Positions 30,494 through 42,807 of a DNA stretch of 64,000 nt are shown here, piece after piece. The notes beneath the pieces are model-generated. The model did not search any database. It saw nothing but the letters and a program-made list of their open reading frames with translations, and was not told the origin of the DNA. The stretch's first letter is position 1, and each line of letters opens with the position of its first letter. The translations under genes and the position numbers were made by a program. Source of the DNA: Silene latifolia (taxonomy: Eukaryota; Streptophyta; Magnoliopsida; Caryophyllales; Caryophyllaceae); contig NC_133538.1 in the NCBI RefSeq assembly GCF_048544455.1, positions 255,612,491 to 255,676,490 on the forward strand. The letters run 5' to 3'.

Positions 30494-32072
30494 TCATATC
30501 CGTTCAAAGACGGATTTCTTATTTGAACCGCCGGCCTCAGTTTTTTGGCCCTTGGCAACATACTTGCCGAGGCTCCCCTTCCGGATTAGCTCTTCAATGG
30601 CATTCTTGATGCCTGAGTTGTCGGAAGGTGACCGGTGTGGCCGTGGTACTCACAAAGATCGGCTCGTGTCACCGTCTCCCTTCGGCTTGGGGGCCTTTCC
30701 CATTTCTGGCCCTCGCCCTTGCTCGGGCGAAGACCTCGGCAGATACAACCTGGGGGGTGTGATCATGCATCGCCTTTGGTGGTACATTCCGAACTCCCCG
30801 GCGCCCGTCGAGCTCTGCTTCCTGGCAGATCTATCAGACCGTGACCTATTATTGTCACGGCGTCTTTCATCCGGGTTGTCCTCCCGGTGGCTCTTCTTCT
30901 CTGAGTGCCCAGCCTCGCTGTGGCCTACCCAGGTTTTGTGATAGTCTTCCACCTTGATGGCCTGGTCGGCCATCTTCCTAGCGGCGTCTAAACCCAAGCG
31001 GCCGCACTTGATGAGCTCGTTCTTTAAGTCTCCCCTTGGGAGGCCTTTCATCAGCACGAAGGGTGCCAGCTCGCTATTCAGCTCACGAATCTGCTGAACC
31101 TTGGCGTCGAACCTCTTTACATAGCTTCGGAGAGACTCGCCTCCCTCCTGCTTGATAGTCAGGAGGTCCGATGTCTCCACGGCTCTCCTTTTATTGTAAG
31201 AGTACTGGGCTAAGAAGGCGTCCCTTAGGTCGGCGTAACTGTATACCGAGCCGTCGGGCAGCCCCTTGTACCAACTTTGAGCCATCCCATGCAAGGTTGT
31301 TGGGAAGACTCGGCACCAGACTTCGTCGGGTTGCTCCCACACCGACATGTACGACTCAAAGGCCTTGGCATGATCGGTGGGGTTGTTATCCCCCTTGTAT
31401 GTGAACGCCGGCAACTTTAGCTTGGTTGGCACGGCGGTTTCAAGGACGTAGGCATTGAGGGGCTGTCTGACCACGTGTCGAACGACACGCGGCGATCGGC
31501 TCCTCGCATTCCTAGTCCGGCTCCTCTCCCCGTGGCGGGAAGGGCTTCTTCTCCGACTCTGGTGAGTCGGGTTTCTTCTCCGACTCTGGTGAGTCGGGCT
31601 TCTTCTTCGACTCTGGTGAGTCGGGCTTCTTTCACTCCTCTGGGGGGTGCCTTGTCGATGCTGCGGCGACGCCGTCCTCCCGCGGGTGCGGGAAGGGCTC
31701 AGGTCTACCACTAGCATTCTCCGGGCTCCTCGGCGTCTTGACAGGCCACTTCTTCCAAAGTGCTCCATTTAAGTCTCTTGGAGTCACATTCGGGCCCTGG
31801 TCTCTCGGACGGGTTCCGCCGCTCTTGTCGGTGTGACGGTGTGAGCCGGCGTACTACTAATGAGGTCCAGGAGTAGCTTCAATTTTGCTACATCAACCAC
31901 ATGTCCCATGATGGTGACCTGGTTGGCGGCGGCGGCGTATCGGTATTATTGGCATCCCGTACTCGGTTGAATTACCCGGCCGGTGGAGGGTCGCAACTCC
32001 CGAATTGTGGATGGTATCATCTTGGCGAACCCGGTTTCGTCGATTTACGAATACCTCTTGTTGTTTTGACAT
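30494..32072 (-). pseudogene. gag of element D
   Basis: Minus-strand start MSKQQEVFVNRRNR at 32072. The frame is broken and reopens at 31768 for 372 codons. There is an Arg/Ser-rich repeat (SPTHQSRRR units, 31640-31540), then a Retrotrans_gag domain (VPTKLKLPAFTYKGDNNP, CRVFPTTLHGMAQSWYKGLP, LLTIKQEGGESLRSYVKRF), then Arg/Asp-rich sequence. A frameshift at about 30650 is followed by NAIEELIRKGSLGKYV. No CCHC knuckle is seen, as in other Tat gags. Confidence 0.83.
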
Positions 32073-32161
32073 CTTCTTAGCTTTTGGGTGGGTTTTTGTT
32101 TTTTTTGGTTTTTTTTTTTCTTTTGTTTGGGAATGAATGTGACTAGCTTCTAGTAACTATT

Positions 32162-32179
32162 CCCACTGAGGGCGCCAAT
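32162..32179 (-). other. Primer binding site of element D
   Basis: On the minus strand, directly after the LTR, the sequence reads ATTGGCGCCCTCAGTGGGA. It starts with the TGGCGCC typical of gypsy PBSs, but the rest does not match tRNA-Asp, so the primer tRNA is left open. Confidence 0.65.
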
Positions 32180-32762
32180 TGTTCGGGTGTAATTCCGGAG
32201 CGATTATATGTTACCACCTGTGCTTGTAGAATGACGTCTTTAGTTGAATCCTCTGGCGGTCTCGAAACGATGAACAAGCGAGGGCTCGGCTTTGGACCGA
32301 GCGAACTCACTCCGACGCTCAAGTCAATAACTTAGAGAGGTAAGTTGTTGTTACTTGGTGAAGTGTATATTGTAGAGAGATAAGGAAGATATTACCGGAT
32401 GAATAGTGATTCTTAGGTTAAATTGTGGATCCTTTACTCAATGAGAGTAGAGGAGTATTTATAGACTTTCACCTTTTGTCACGTAGTGGCCAAGTGGCCA
32501 AGTGGCTAGCAGGTGGAAAGACTGACCTACCCCTCGGCCGAGGGACCCATGGCAGGCCGGGGGGCCCTGTTGACTCACCGCCGAGGGGTCTTGGATATGA
32601 GTTCGCGGATGTGTGCCCCGGCTGGCTGGTTGGCCCGGCCGAGACCCATCTGTCCCGGGCAGCCTCGCTTGATTAGTTTGTCTAAGCCGTTGACTTGCTG
32701 TGGATATCTTTGACCTTGCTCAATATGTTGACTGGTCAGCGGGTGCAGAATATGCCCCATCA
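32180..32762 (-). mobile_element. 5' LTR of element D (minus strand)
   Basis: 583 bp, nearly identical to 24373-24962. A TATAAATA lies on the minus strand at 32463-32456. It is followed on the right by ATTAG (32763-32767), the second copy of the target duplication in C's 3' LTR. Confidence 0.93.
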
Positions 32763-33810
32763 ATTAGTGTAGTTAATATCAATCAAATCTCTCTTTAATA
32801 TTGTAATCAAGTATTAATCAAATTTTAATCCAAGTTTTAGTTCTTTAATCTCTCTTTTGTTCATCCTTTATTTTGGGTAATTGAAGATTATTTGGGTTAT
32901 TGTTGGGAGATTGACAACCTCTCAATCAAGCATTCAAGTACTTCTATTATTCTTGCTTTGTTATTGGAATCATTAGTAGGTATAATCTCTTAATCCCTTT
33001 TTTAATTATTGTTAATTACTTTCATTTATTCATCATGTTTCATATTGTTGGTATGATTGACAACCTTGCTAGCATGATCAACATGATAATGAGTGAGTAG
33101 TCTCTTAGCTAGGGTTAATGGGTGATTAGGGGAAACTAACATGGGGAATGATTCATGCTTAAATTAATATGCTTTCATGTTTTATTTGCTTGCTTGTTTT
33201 GATCTCAACTCATGCACATGTTATATTTGATGAAATGCTAAGCCTATGAATCCTTGCATTTACTATCATCTCCTATCTTTTCAATGAGACTTGTAAGATA
33301 TAACCCAACTCGAGTCTCATTAGACCATGCATGTTTTTGAGTAGGGAAGATTAAGTCGACTTGTAGGTGTTGTACAATCTAATCGATTCGGCTCCGGGAC
33401 CCAAACTTTCCTAGGATTGTAAGATATAACCCAACTCAATCCATCACAACAATAATTGCTTGCTTATAATTTGAGAACATGTTTGTATGATCATATCCCA
33501 TGATTCCCCTATGATCCCATGACACCCTAGTGCCTTTAATCAATTGTTTACACCCCTTTAATTCATCTTGCTTGTTTATTTTCATTGCTATTTTAGTTTA
33601 GTAACCTTCTACATCAACCCAATTTGTGACACCCCTTAGACACCACTAGTTACAATAGAAATCTCATTTCAACTCCCGTCCCTTGGGATCCGACCTTTAC
33701 TTGCCTCTTTACTTATTGTAGAGTTGTTTGTGGAGCTATAAATTGTGTTTTGATTCGACCGTGACCAACGACCACATCTTAATTTGTGAACACTTAGCGG
33801 GATCGCATCA
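32763..33810 (+). mobile_element. 3' LTR of element C, right part
   Basis: Continues C's 3' LTR after D and ends GGGATCGCATCA, followed by CCAGG (33811-33815), matching 14319-14323. With the left part it makes about 1.69 kb against 1.75 kb for the 5' LTR. Confidence 0.93.
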
Positions 33811-34454
33811 CCAGGCCAGACCCCAGACTCAGTCCGGACAAACAAGTAAGTTTTCGCCCAGCCTTTATCATCACCCGAATCTAGGTTGGTGATTAATGGA
33901 GACGTCTTAGATCTAATCCGTAAATTAAAACGTCCAGTAGAATGATTTTTCAGATGATACACTGCCTTGATATCATTGACAGTAATTATAAGATTATGCT
34001 TGGCACATAAATTCTCAATAGAATGGACATGTTTCCAAACCATTGGCATAATCTGGAATGGAGATACTTCCATGGCCCGGATGGAATCAATCATTAAAGG
34101 AGTAAACGGCAACTTACAACCAGCCTTGAAGGCCCATTCTTAGATACAAAACCAGCCTGGTAACGTCCAATTGGCCCTGACAGGACAAAATTCAGGAATC
34201 CAGACTTCGGCTGAATCAGGGATCAACTTTTTCTCTCTCAAAATTCCATCATAATTTGTTTTGAACAGGTTCTCTTCAGAAAAAGTAGACTCTAGTGACC
34301 GGAGAGCAGAAAAAATAGAATCTTGGTACTTGAAAGCTATAGCACGAGCAGGAGGATCAATCTCAACTACCTCCTCTTCATGAGTTTCTATCGGATCAGG
34401 ACCAACCGCAACCTTCTGAGAAGCAGGGCATTTTTTGGCTCCCATATTCTTCAA
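33811..34454 (-). pseudogene. Antisense aORF of element E, exon 1
   Basis: Starts at the ATG at 34454 (MKNMGAKKCPASQ) and runs open except for one TAA (34142-34140) between WFCI and EWAFKAGCKLPF. That region belongs to the family annotated as putative gypsy-type transposon protein. It contains FTPLMIDSIRAMEVSPFQIMP and KGWAKTYLFVRTESGVWPG. Element C is inserted at its 3' end. Joined to 14318-14289, exon 2 and exon 3 it gives 2031 bp, exactly 677 codons. Confidence 0.75.
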
Positions 34455-34617
34455 TATTTCTTGTAATAAATGTGTTTATGGAAATTGGAGAAGTTCTGTG
34501 AAGAGCTGCAGGAAATAAATTAGGGTTTATTTTTGAGAAATTAGGGAAGAATCCTTAGAGAGAATAACAAATAAGGTAGAAGAATTTTGGTAAATGTTGA
34601 ACTCATCCTCAACAACG

Positions 34618-34625
34618 TATTTATA
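34618..34625 (-). promoter_or_regulatory. TATA box of E antisense gene
   Basis: TATAAATA on the minus strand (CTCCTATAAATACG), 164 bp upstream of the ATG at 34454. It is placed just inside the 3' LTR and fires away from it. Confidence 0.7.
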
Positions 34626-34765
34626 GGAGTGGTACAACGGTTTAAAAACCCTAGAAATTGCAAAACTGTCAGCATGACATCACCAAGCTAGCCGTTGCAG
34701 TGTTTATTTTGAAGCCCGGTAAATTGACATCTCACCCCTGGCCGGATCCAGCATGGATGAAATGT

Positions 34766-34776
34766 CAAGGGGCAAT
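34766..34776 (+). other. Polypurine tract of element E
   Basis: CAAGGGGCAAT just before the LTR start TGTTAAGCCC. Confidence 0.7.
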
Positions 34777-35489
34777 TGTTAAGCCCAAATTAGCCTGGAC
34801 CGACCTTAGTCTAGCCTGGCATAATTAGGCTGAATGGGGCAACCAAGGTCCGGATAAATCTAACTATTGTTTGACAGGTAAAGAATATTACAGGGTAGGT
34901 AAGCTACTAAACCTTGGAAGAAAGATCTGATGGTAAGGAAGGAAAGCATGAAATGGCCTGGCAGAGTTCCTAAGCAGGTCGGACTGAATTGTCAAGCAAC
35001 ATAATGGCTATATAAAAGGAAAATACTCATGTCCTATTTTCATGGAAGACCTAGTCCAACAACAAGAACATTTTTTCTCACGTACCAGATCGTGTAAAAG
35101 AGAACAAGCCAATGTTTGTTGAGGAAGACTAAGTCAAGCGGATTAATAGGGAATGTGCCCTATTTTTCAGCAAGCAGCTGCCAACAGCCAAGAGGAACGT
35201 TGAGCAGCATCCAACGTTAGTATTTGAAGAGTATAAATAGCAATGTCTAGCAATTGTAAAGGGAGACTAATTATTCATTATTGATATACAGTTTCTTCCT
35301 ATTTTTCTCTAAGCATTTAAGTTTACACACCAAACTTGTAATCATCCTACCAAAGAAATACAACAACATTATTTATATCTAATTTCCATCTATGTTTCGT
35401 TTATATTTTTATTCCTAATTTATAGATATAGATACCCTTATCACTTAATAATTAAGCCGGATCCTTCCAGGGAAAATCTTGCTAAAACA
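34777..35489 (+). mobile_element. 3' LTR of Tat/Retand-like element E
   Basis: 713 bp from TGTTAAGCCCAAATTAGCC to CTTGCTAAAACA, with TATAAATA at 35232-35239. Sequence homologous to the middle of the F LTR (compare 49898 onward) begins at 35490 with CCCAC, so E was inserted into F's 5' LTR. The E 5' LTR is not in the window, so the duplication cannot be confirmed. Confidence 0.85.
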
Positions 35490-38303
35490 CCCACATAACC
35501 CAACCGGCCAATCCCAACTCACCCTCCTTTCATTTCCTTTTCGAAAAAATCCACAGCAAAACAACAACAACAATGCAGTAGACACAAAGAAATGAACACC
35601 ATTTTTATTCGACCTTCAAACTGAGACTTCTCCTCCATTTCTCGACCGTTTCCTTTGATTTTTGCACCATTCTCTTCCCTTTTCGTCCTTCAACTTTGTA
35701 GGAAAGAAAGTCCCGCTCTTGTGGAGGTTTCAAAATCGACCATCTTATAAAAGTTTCGACTTTTAGCTTAAATACTCAGTTTCCTTATTTCTTGGTGAAG
35801 AATTTGAAGACCCTGAGGGAGACTCGTACATTGTGGACCATTCACTTGAAGATTAGAGAGCTTTCGAGGTAACAGTGATAGGTTACTCGACAAAGTGTCG
35901 ATATTTTGCCATTTTTACTCGGTTTTTCACTCTTATTTGTCGTAAAGTGTAGTTCTTTATGCCTTACTCATGTGTGTGGTTGAATATGCGAATTTATTAG
36001 TCAATTTACATGTCTACTTGGGTATTTCCATGGCTTGTTTCTTTCTAAGTGAAATCGGGTATGGAGGTTTGTTTCGAATGCTTGCCATCTGTTTTTCACG
36101 GGTAATTATAGCTGTTTTTCACGGTTTTTCTTGTGTATTGTTGGGATAAATTTTGTGGTGGTTATTCATGTTTTAGTCGTGCTTGTTTTTGTCTCAACTT
36201 TGCTTTAAATTCCGTCTTAATTTTGAGCTGAAATGGGGCTGCTGGGATTCGACTTTAAAGTCGTGACAAGGGCTGCATTGGCCCTATTTTGGGATAGGTA
36301 AAGTAGTCTTTCGGGACTGTTTTTGTGCTTGCAATTTAGATGCTAATATCAACATATGTGTACTTGAATTTTCTCGCTTTAAATATCTAGATATGGACCA
36401 TGTTTTACCACGGTTTATAGGGCTGTCTCACGGTTGTTTGGCAACCGTGGGTGGGTGTTTGGGTCGTCTTTTGCAGGTTGTTACGGGCTATTTTGGCGGG
36501 TAAATGGTGATTAATATATATGGTAAAATCAATGTATATGTCCGTCTCAAGCATGCTCATGATTCCGTCTTGTGGCTTAGATGTTTTATTGCTTTGGGTA
36601 AGTGTTAGTGGTGTTTGTTGGGCTGACAGTGGACTGACCGTGGGCTGACTGTGGGCCTGGCTGGGCGGCTGGGTGGTTGTGGTGGCTGGCCGTGGGTTGG
36701 TAGCACGGCCACGGCCTAGCCACGGCTCATGGTGGACACGGGTGGGTGAAGCTTATGCACCTTGAGTTCTTTGTTTTCTTCTTTTGTGGTTTGTAATGTT
36801 TATTTTTTGGGCATGTTAGGTTTTATTTGTTCGGCTCATTAGGTTTTATTGGCTGGGCTTATCATGTTTTATTTGTTGGGCCAACCTTATATGTTGGAGT
36901 AGGCTCATGAATGAGTCACATGTGCTTGTTTATATTTTATCCCGTAATTTTACATAGCGTAAATAATTCATTACCACTTGTTATATTTTATGTAACCGGC
37001 ATGTTTATTTATGAAATGGAATATTTATTAATATAATACAAGTATGAAAGATTTATTATAAATAATTACTTGTGAGGAGTCGTATTCTTATGATAATGCC
37101 TTTATGCTATACCTTACTGCTTGACTCATCTTTACGCCTTACTTGTGCCGATCTGCCAAGTATGGGTTTAGCTCATATTTTCCGCCTCTTTCGGACTGTC
37201 TTGCCGATTGTGGGTTCTCGACTTCCGATCTGTCGTTTGAGCCTTGGATACGGACTGTACTGCCGCATGTCGAATCGGGAACTGTACTGTCCTGAGAGTC
37301 TGGCTAGATTCAGACTAGGACTGAGTCTTTGTGATTATCATTGCCGTCCTACCTGGGGAATTATATTTAATGAGTAGTAAAGGTCTTGCTTGGTTATAGT
37401 TATTGTCATATGTCATTAGAGGCAAGTGTTGTGCCTTATATTATTTGGATGTGAGAGTCTTGGTCCTATCAGATACTAGAGGTAAGATGCAAGCCTTCTA
37501 GTTGCAATATGATCGTCGGGATTGATGTTCATGTCCGTTCTTATGGCGAGTTTTAAGCCATAAGTATGAATGTGACATTAGTAGCCACTTCCCGTGCAAT
37601 GTTTGTTATGAGGTTTTCAAAGTAATGGCAATGGTTTCCATTCACGTATTTTGTATTGATTGATCCCTTACTTACCTACTTCATATGATTCGGATTCTAA
37701 ATCTCATATCTATGTCATGTTTCCTTGAAATGCGTGCTTTTGTCTAAATGACCGTATTCTTGTCTTTCATATTATTTAATTATCTCACATGAATAGTGCA
37801 GTCTTTATTATGCTAATATTGACCCATCTTGTTCCATCTCATTTAATTGTCATGTTTAAATATAGATTTTGATGTTCATGTAATTTGAAATTATCTTACA
37901 TGATTTACCTATTTGAGTTCCTTGTTATGTTTGTTTCGACAATTTGTGGCTGGGAGAACCTTGAGTTACTCCCCACTGACTGTGGCTTTCATGTTTACAT
38001 GAATGACAGGTTTGTGAAGATGCATTTGTGGGGTTTAGACGTATGAGCTAGCGAGCACCTTGGATTAGAAGTCTGTTTACTAGGATTGCTTATACTCACC
38101 CTTTATCGTCGTGTCATTCGAGGGATATATTTTCCTTACTCCTTGACTATCACGTTTTTATAAACTTAACTTTATTTCCGCATACTTTATCTTGTTGTAT
38201 GATTTATTAGACCCGCGCTTTAGAATTCAAAAAGTTTTAAAAATTTCCTAAAATTCCGCATTTTTCTTATTGTATTTTCTTAGCAATATTGCGGGGGTTC
38301 ACA
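35490..38303 (+). mobile_element. 5' LTR of element F (left end lost)
   Basis: Matches 49898-52699 of the 3' LTR throughout, ending GGGGTTCACA before an initiator-Met PBS. The first roughly 360 bp are missing because E inserted and its left side was deleted. The small reading frames in it (for example near 37072) recur in the 3' LTR without coding constraint and are not genes. Confidence 0.92.
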
Positions 38304-38305
38304 GT

Positions 38306-38318
38306 TGGTATCAGAGCC
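38306..38318 (+). other. Primer binding site of element F (tRNA-iMet)
   Basis: TGGTATCAGAGCC, complementary to the 3' end of initiator tRNA-Met, two bases after the LTR. Confidence 0.9.
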
Positions 38319-38414
38319 TATGTTGCTCCCGACGCACACACGTGTACCCCAAACATAAATTTTGAACTTGACTTTGAATAATGAATGAGAGATGGGTAGA
38401 ACTAAGGACCTATG

Positions 38415-39695
38415 TGTTGGAATATGTGTCCTCCGACAATAATGCGATCACGACTGTTGATCATGATGATCACATGTTTAAGTCTCATTATAAAGAATAC
38501 AATTGGGAAGTAATATTTTTACTGTCAACTGGTCCACACATATCGGTAATGATTGGCTGACTAGAGTTTGACATTACTGTCGTGCGACGGTGGTGATCAG
38601 TTGATCCCCTAGGTCATACCTATAGGGCAACGCTATTAATTGATCAATTAATTGATCGTATAACGGTATGAGTCAATTAATTTAATTAAAATTGACGGAT
38701 GATTTTGGAAGTGATATTTACGTATCTCATTGAAATTGATTAAAATGAGATACGGTCTGAGTAATCGAATTGTATCATTACTCAGATGAAATTATTGTTT
38801 AAGGAAACAATTAAATTTGAATGAATTATTATAAATACAAATTGTTGTGATTTATAATTGGTAAAATATTTTGGTACAGGTAATTATGAATTGCTAAGTC
38901 GATTTTTGTATATGACGTATTTTTATTAATACGTTGATTTTTAATATGTTAAAAATACATAACAATTTTATGTGACATATGACATGTGACATATTGACAA
39001 ATTGACAAAAATAAAATGGATCCCATTTTACTCAAATGTACTGAAATTAAGGGAGGATTAAGCATAATATTGTGTTTATTATTTGAGTGGTAAACATGAT
39101 GATTACCCTAGTTACTAGCCATTCAAACCTAATGCTTATTGTAAAGAACAACTAAAGCATGCATTGGCTCCCTTAATCCCCCCCCCCCCCCCCTTCCACC
39201 CGGTTTTTGAGATGAAAAACCATTTTTGTTTTTCATCTTATTTTACCTAATAATACACCAAAATGTTAGTAGTGTATCATTCATACTTTACTCATCTAAA
39301 AATAAGAATTCTAGAGAGATAAAAAGCTTCCTTCTTCCTCCTCTCAAAACCGAAAATATTAAGTGTCCTATAATATTTTTGGGTCAATTTTTCTACAAGA
39401 TTAATATTGTACTAGTATTTATAATATTAATTTTGATTAAGAGTGTGCTTTGGGTATAAAGCTTTGGGAGAGATCCTATACTTGGATCTTATTTCTTCCA
39501 CTAAGGAAAGCACAAGAACAAGAGAGAAAGGTGATCTCTCTTGTGCCCTATAAACCGAAAATCCATTGTAAGGATGAATGTTTCTTCTTTATCTTGTTTA
39601 TTTGTTTGCATGCATAAGATCATTTATTAATTTTATGAAAAATTAAATTAAAACATATATGAATATGTTAAGTATTTAGATCTACTTTTCCTTCA
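38415..39695 (+). mobile_element. 5' LTR of gag-only Copia-like element G
   Basis: 1281 bp from TGTTGGAATATGTG to TACTTTTCCTTCA, preceded by CTATG (38410-38414), which recurs after the 3' LTR. TATAAATA is at 38830-38837. It contains a 16-base C run at 39178-39193; the 3' LTR has 12. Confidence 0.94.
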
Positions 39696-39697
39696 AT

Positions 39698-39709
39698 TGG
39701 TATCAAGAG
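39698..39709 (+). other. Primer binding site of element G
   Basis: TGGTATCAAGAG, an initiator-Met-like PBS with one extra A compared with TGGTATCAGAG, beginning three bases after the LTR end. Confidence 0.75.
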
Positions 39710-41910
39710 TCATGGTTGTTTGCATGCAAATCGGTTAAAAGTTTTTCTGAGTTATAAGAATAACATATAAAACTTGTATAATTTGTGTTATTATGAGATA
39801 TCACGAAATTAATTTATGCATGTTAAAATTTCTGGTCCTAAAATGTTTTTAGGATATTTTGGTTATTTTATGGATTTTTATTGTTCATATTATACAATAA
39901 TGGCATTAAAATATGATTTTATGAATAAAAATGTCATTTTCGGACTAAATATAGCTAAACTTCGAATTTTCCAGTGATTTTTGGATATGTTATCCCATAT
40001 ATTATTTTGAGATAACCTGTAAATTTTCATAATTTGTGGACTTCTTATGCTCAAAAAATGGATTTTTCATTATTAAATTCGGATTTAGGTGAAAAATAGG
40101 TTAATATGAGATAAATTTCGAATCTGGTCATAAAAATTTAGTATGTTGTCACATGCAATTTTACAAGATGTGTGTAAAATAATAGGCTATATTGAAGTCT
40201 TTTTGCATGATTTATGGATTTTTGAAGAAAAATAGCATGAATAGTGACTTTATTAGTGAAATATTAATGAAACATACTCTATGACTAAAGAAAAACATTA
40301 TATCTTGCATTTTATTATCTTTTTCAGATCTAAAATTGAAAAGTTAATGACTATAATTTTTCACATGTTTTTATGATTATTTAGTTAAAACCGATAAACC
40401 GCAACATTGTTTTTCCGAATAAATTTCAAAAATTTTTAACCTAAGTTTTTGAACATTATGAGTGTCATGGTATTTTTCTAGAATGTTCATGAGTTTAAAT
40501 TTCAAATTTTGTGATTTATTTGAAGTTTATAGCTTATTTCTATAATTTTTGGTCCATTAATGAACATGTTTTAGAAATATGGGTTAATTATGGTCAAATA
40601 ATTAGTGAAGACTAAATTTTGAGTCCTAAGAGGTTAGGGTAATTAACTTATGCATAAATATGAATTTATGTAATTTTGTGATTATAAAATGTTGAGATCA
40701 CGCAAATCCGTAAAACCAAGTAATATACGATATTGGCTATTTAAAGGTGATTTAGCATAAAATTGGGCATGTTCATACATATTATAATGCTGCATTTTCT
40801 TTATGTTCGTCATAATTTAATTTATGTAATTTTTGAATTATGTAATTTTTACTTAGTATGGCCTTAGATTTTAATTGGTATTTCCCGATATGTATGGGAA
40901 TATCGATTCGGTTGTAATTTTATTGTGATCTCGTATCACTGTTTTGTAATTTAATAGATTTATTTTATTTTAGTTACAAATGTATAATAGGAAATTATGT
41001 AATTTGCTATGTAATTTAATTTATCTCGGAGTTCCCAAAGACGGATTTCTTCAAGATGGCGATACATAAAGACGGTGTTACCTCGAGATGCGTGCCACAA
41101 CCGAAGATCAAGGGACCAATGGAGTTGGTTTCCGAATATGTAATAGTTAAATAGTTTTCTATTTTTAGGAAGGCAATACTAGGATTTATTTTTATGTATT
41201 GCATTTTATTTATATGTCACATGCATCGCTAAATCGCCATAACTAAAACATGCATCATCATCTTATCGAGTTCATCGACCGTGTCAAATACAATTATCGT
41301 AGTTCACCGCTTTAGTTCACTTAAAACGTGATAGATAATAAATTGACATGACCTCTCTCTAAAACAATTAATTGAGACATAGCCTTACCAAATAGTAGAA
41401 ACCATGAAAACCTATTTCGCGAGGGAGTGCAATCGGCCATCCCGGGGTACAAACCTTGTTACGTAGGGGAAGTGGGTGATGAATGTCTATCCACCGAATT
41501 CGTGTTGATGAGGGTTTCATCGGCCATCCCGTGCCCAAATTAATGTGAATTTGGATCATGGACACATTTATTCGAAATTTGGATTGACCTCAACGGAAGT
41601 ATTCGTGACCGTAGTCGCATGTGTTCCGGGCTATAGATAAACATTAGAGTAATTTTATCGACCAAGAGTTCTAAAAGTAGAATCGATTAAACGTTAATCC
41701 ACCAAGTTATATTAATAAGGGTTCCATCGGCTATCCCATGCTTAAGTTGATATGAATTTGGGTCTTAGAATCATTTATCTAGTTGGATAGAGGTCACTAG
41801 AGAAATGGATAAAACTTGTTTAAATTAAAAAATTTTCACGAGTATTATTATTAGAACGACATTTGTTTACTCCTATTTTGTTTTGTAGACCACTTCTTTT
41901 CTCATAACAA
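39710..41910 (+). other. Long AT-rich leader of element G
   Basis: About 2.2 kb without an open frame before gag. It is mostly AT-rich, with many AAATTTTNGAATTT-like phrases. Two copies of a phrase around GGTTTCATCGGC/GGTTCCATCGGC with CATCCCGTGC/TATCCCATGC occur at about 41512 and 41720. Nothing else is supported. Confidence 0.6.
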
Positions 41911-42807
41911 ATGGCAACATCAACCCCTAACGCCACGCCTCTCGCTAATACATCATGGCTCCGATCCTTCATGGATCGATGTAAACTTGAAAAGAATGGG
42001 TCAAATTTCTCCGATTGGGATGCCCAACTCAAATTAGCCGCCCAAGGTGACGACAAGCTTCGTTACCTTACCGAGGCCTCTCCTCCCGAACCTACTACTA
42101 GGTCGACCGCCGCCACTAGGGAAGCATATGAGGCTTACCAAAAGGAGTCCGCCGCAATGAAAAACGTCTTAATATTTGCAATGGAGGCGGATCTCCAAAG
42201 GAGAGCCTTTAAAATGGGCAACGCTAATGAGATTTACTCCAAGCTTGTGACAATATTTTCACAAACTCCGCGGATCATCCAATATGAGGCGGCCGCGGCA
42301 TTCTTTGATCTCGACTTCAAAGAGGGCCAAAAGGTTAGCCCTCATGTGCTCAAACTTATGGAGCTTGTCGAGACCTTGAAGATTCAAATGGTTGAAATCC
42401 CCAAAGAATTCATTGTAGATAGGATTCTACACTCCTTGTCCAAAGTCAAAGCGTATGTTCAATTCCGGGTGAATTTTAACATGCAAGATAAGTATGTGTC
42501 TCTTGAATAATTGCACAAGTTACTTGTGCAAGCCGAGAGGGACATGGGGTTAAATGTGAACCCACCAAAGGATGTGCTTAACATAAGCGCTAAGAGTAAG
42601 GGGAAGTTCAAAAAGAATGGGAGGAAGCGTAAGAAGCAAGCTCCCACTTTCACCAAAGCTAAGCCTAATGATGCTAGAACTTCAAAAATCAAGAAGGGTC
42701 CTCTTGATAAATGCCATTATTGTAATGGTATGGGACATTGGAAAAGAAATTGTTCCAAATACCTTGGTGATATTAAGGCTGGAAAGATCACTCCAATAGG
42801 TAATTGA
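41911..42807 (+). pseudogene. Copia-type gag of element G (one internal stop)
   Basis: A single frame of 298 codons with one TAA at 42508-42510, in SLE-stop-LHKLLVQAE where a Glu codon is expected. The N-terminus MATSTPNATPL leads into a Copia gag domain (WLRSFMDRCKLEKNGSNFSD, DLQRRAFKMGNANEIYSKL, FDLDFKEGQKVSPHVLKLM). A Lys-rich linker and a CCHC knuckle CHYCNGMGHWKRNC at about 42713-42754 follow. It stops at TGA soon after. No protease, integrase or RT follows, so this element could only encode capsid protein. Confidence 0.88.

Noticed and set aside
37072..37377. 101-codon frame in the F LTR, repeated at 51468
   Set aside because: Both copies are LTR sequence and substitutions do not favour synonymous sites by eye; no recognised domain.
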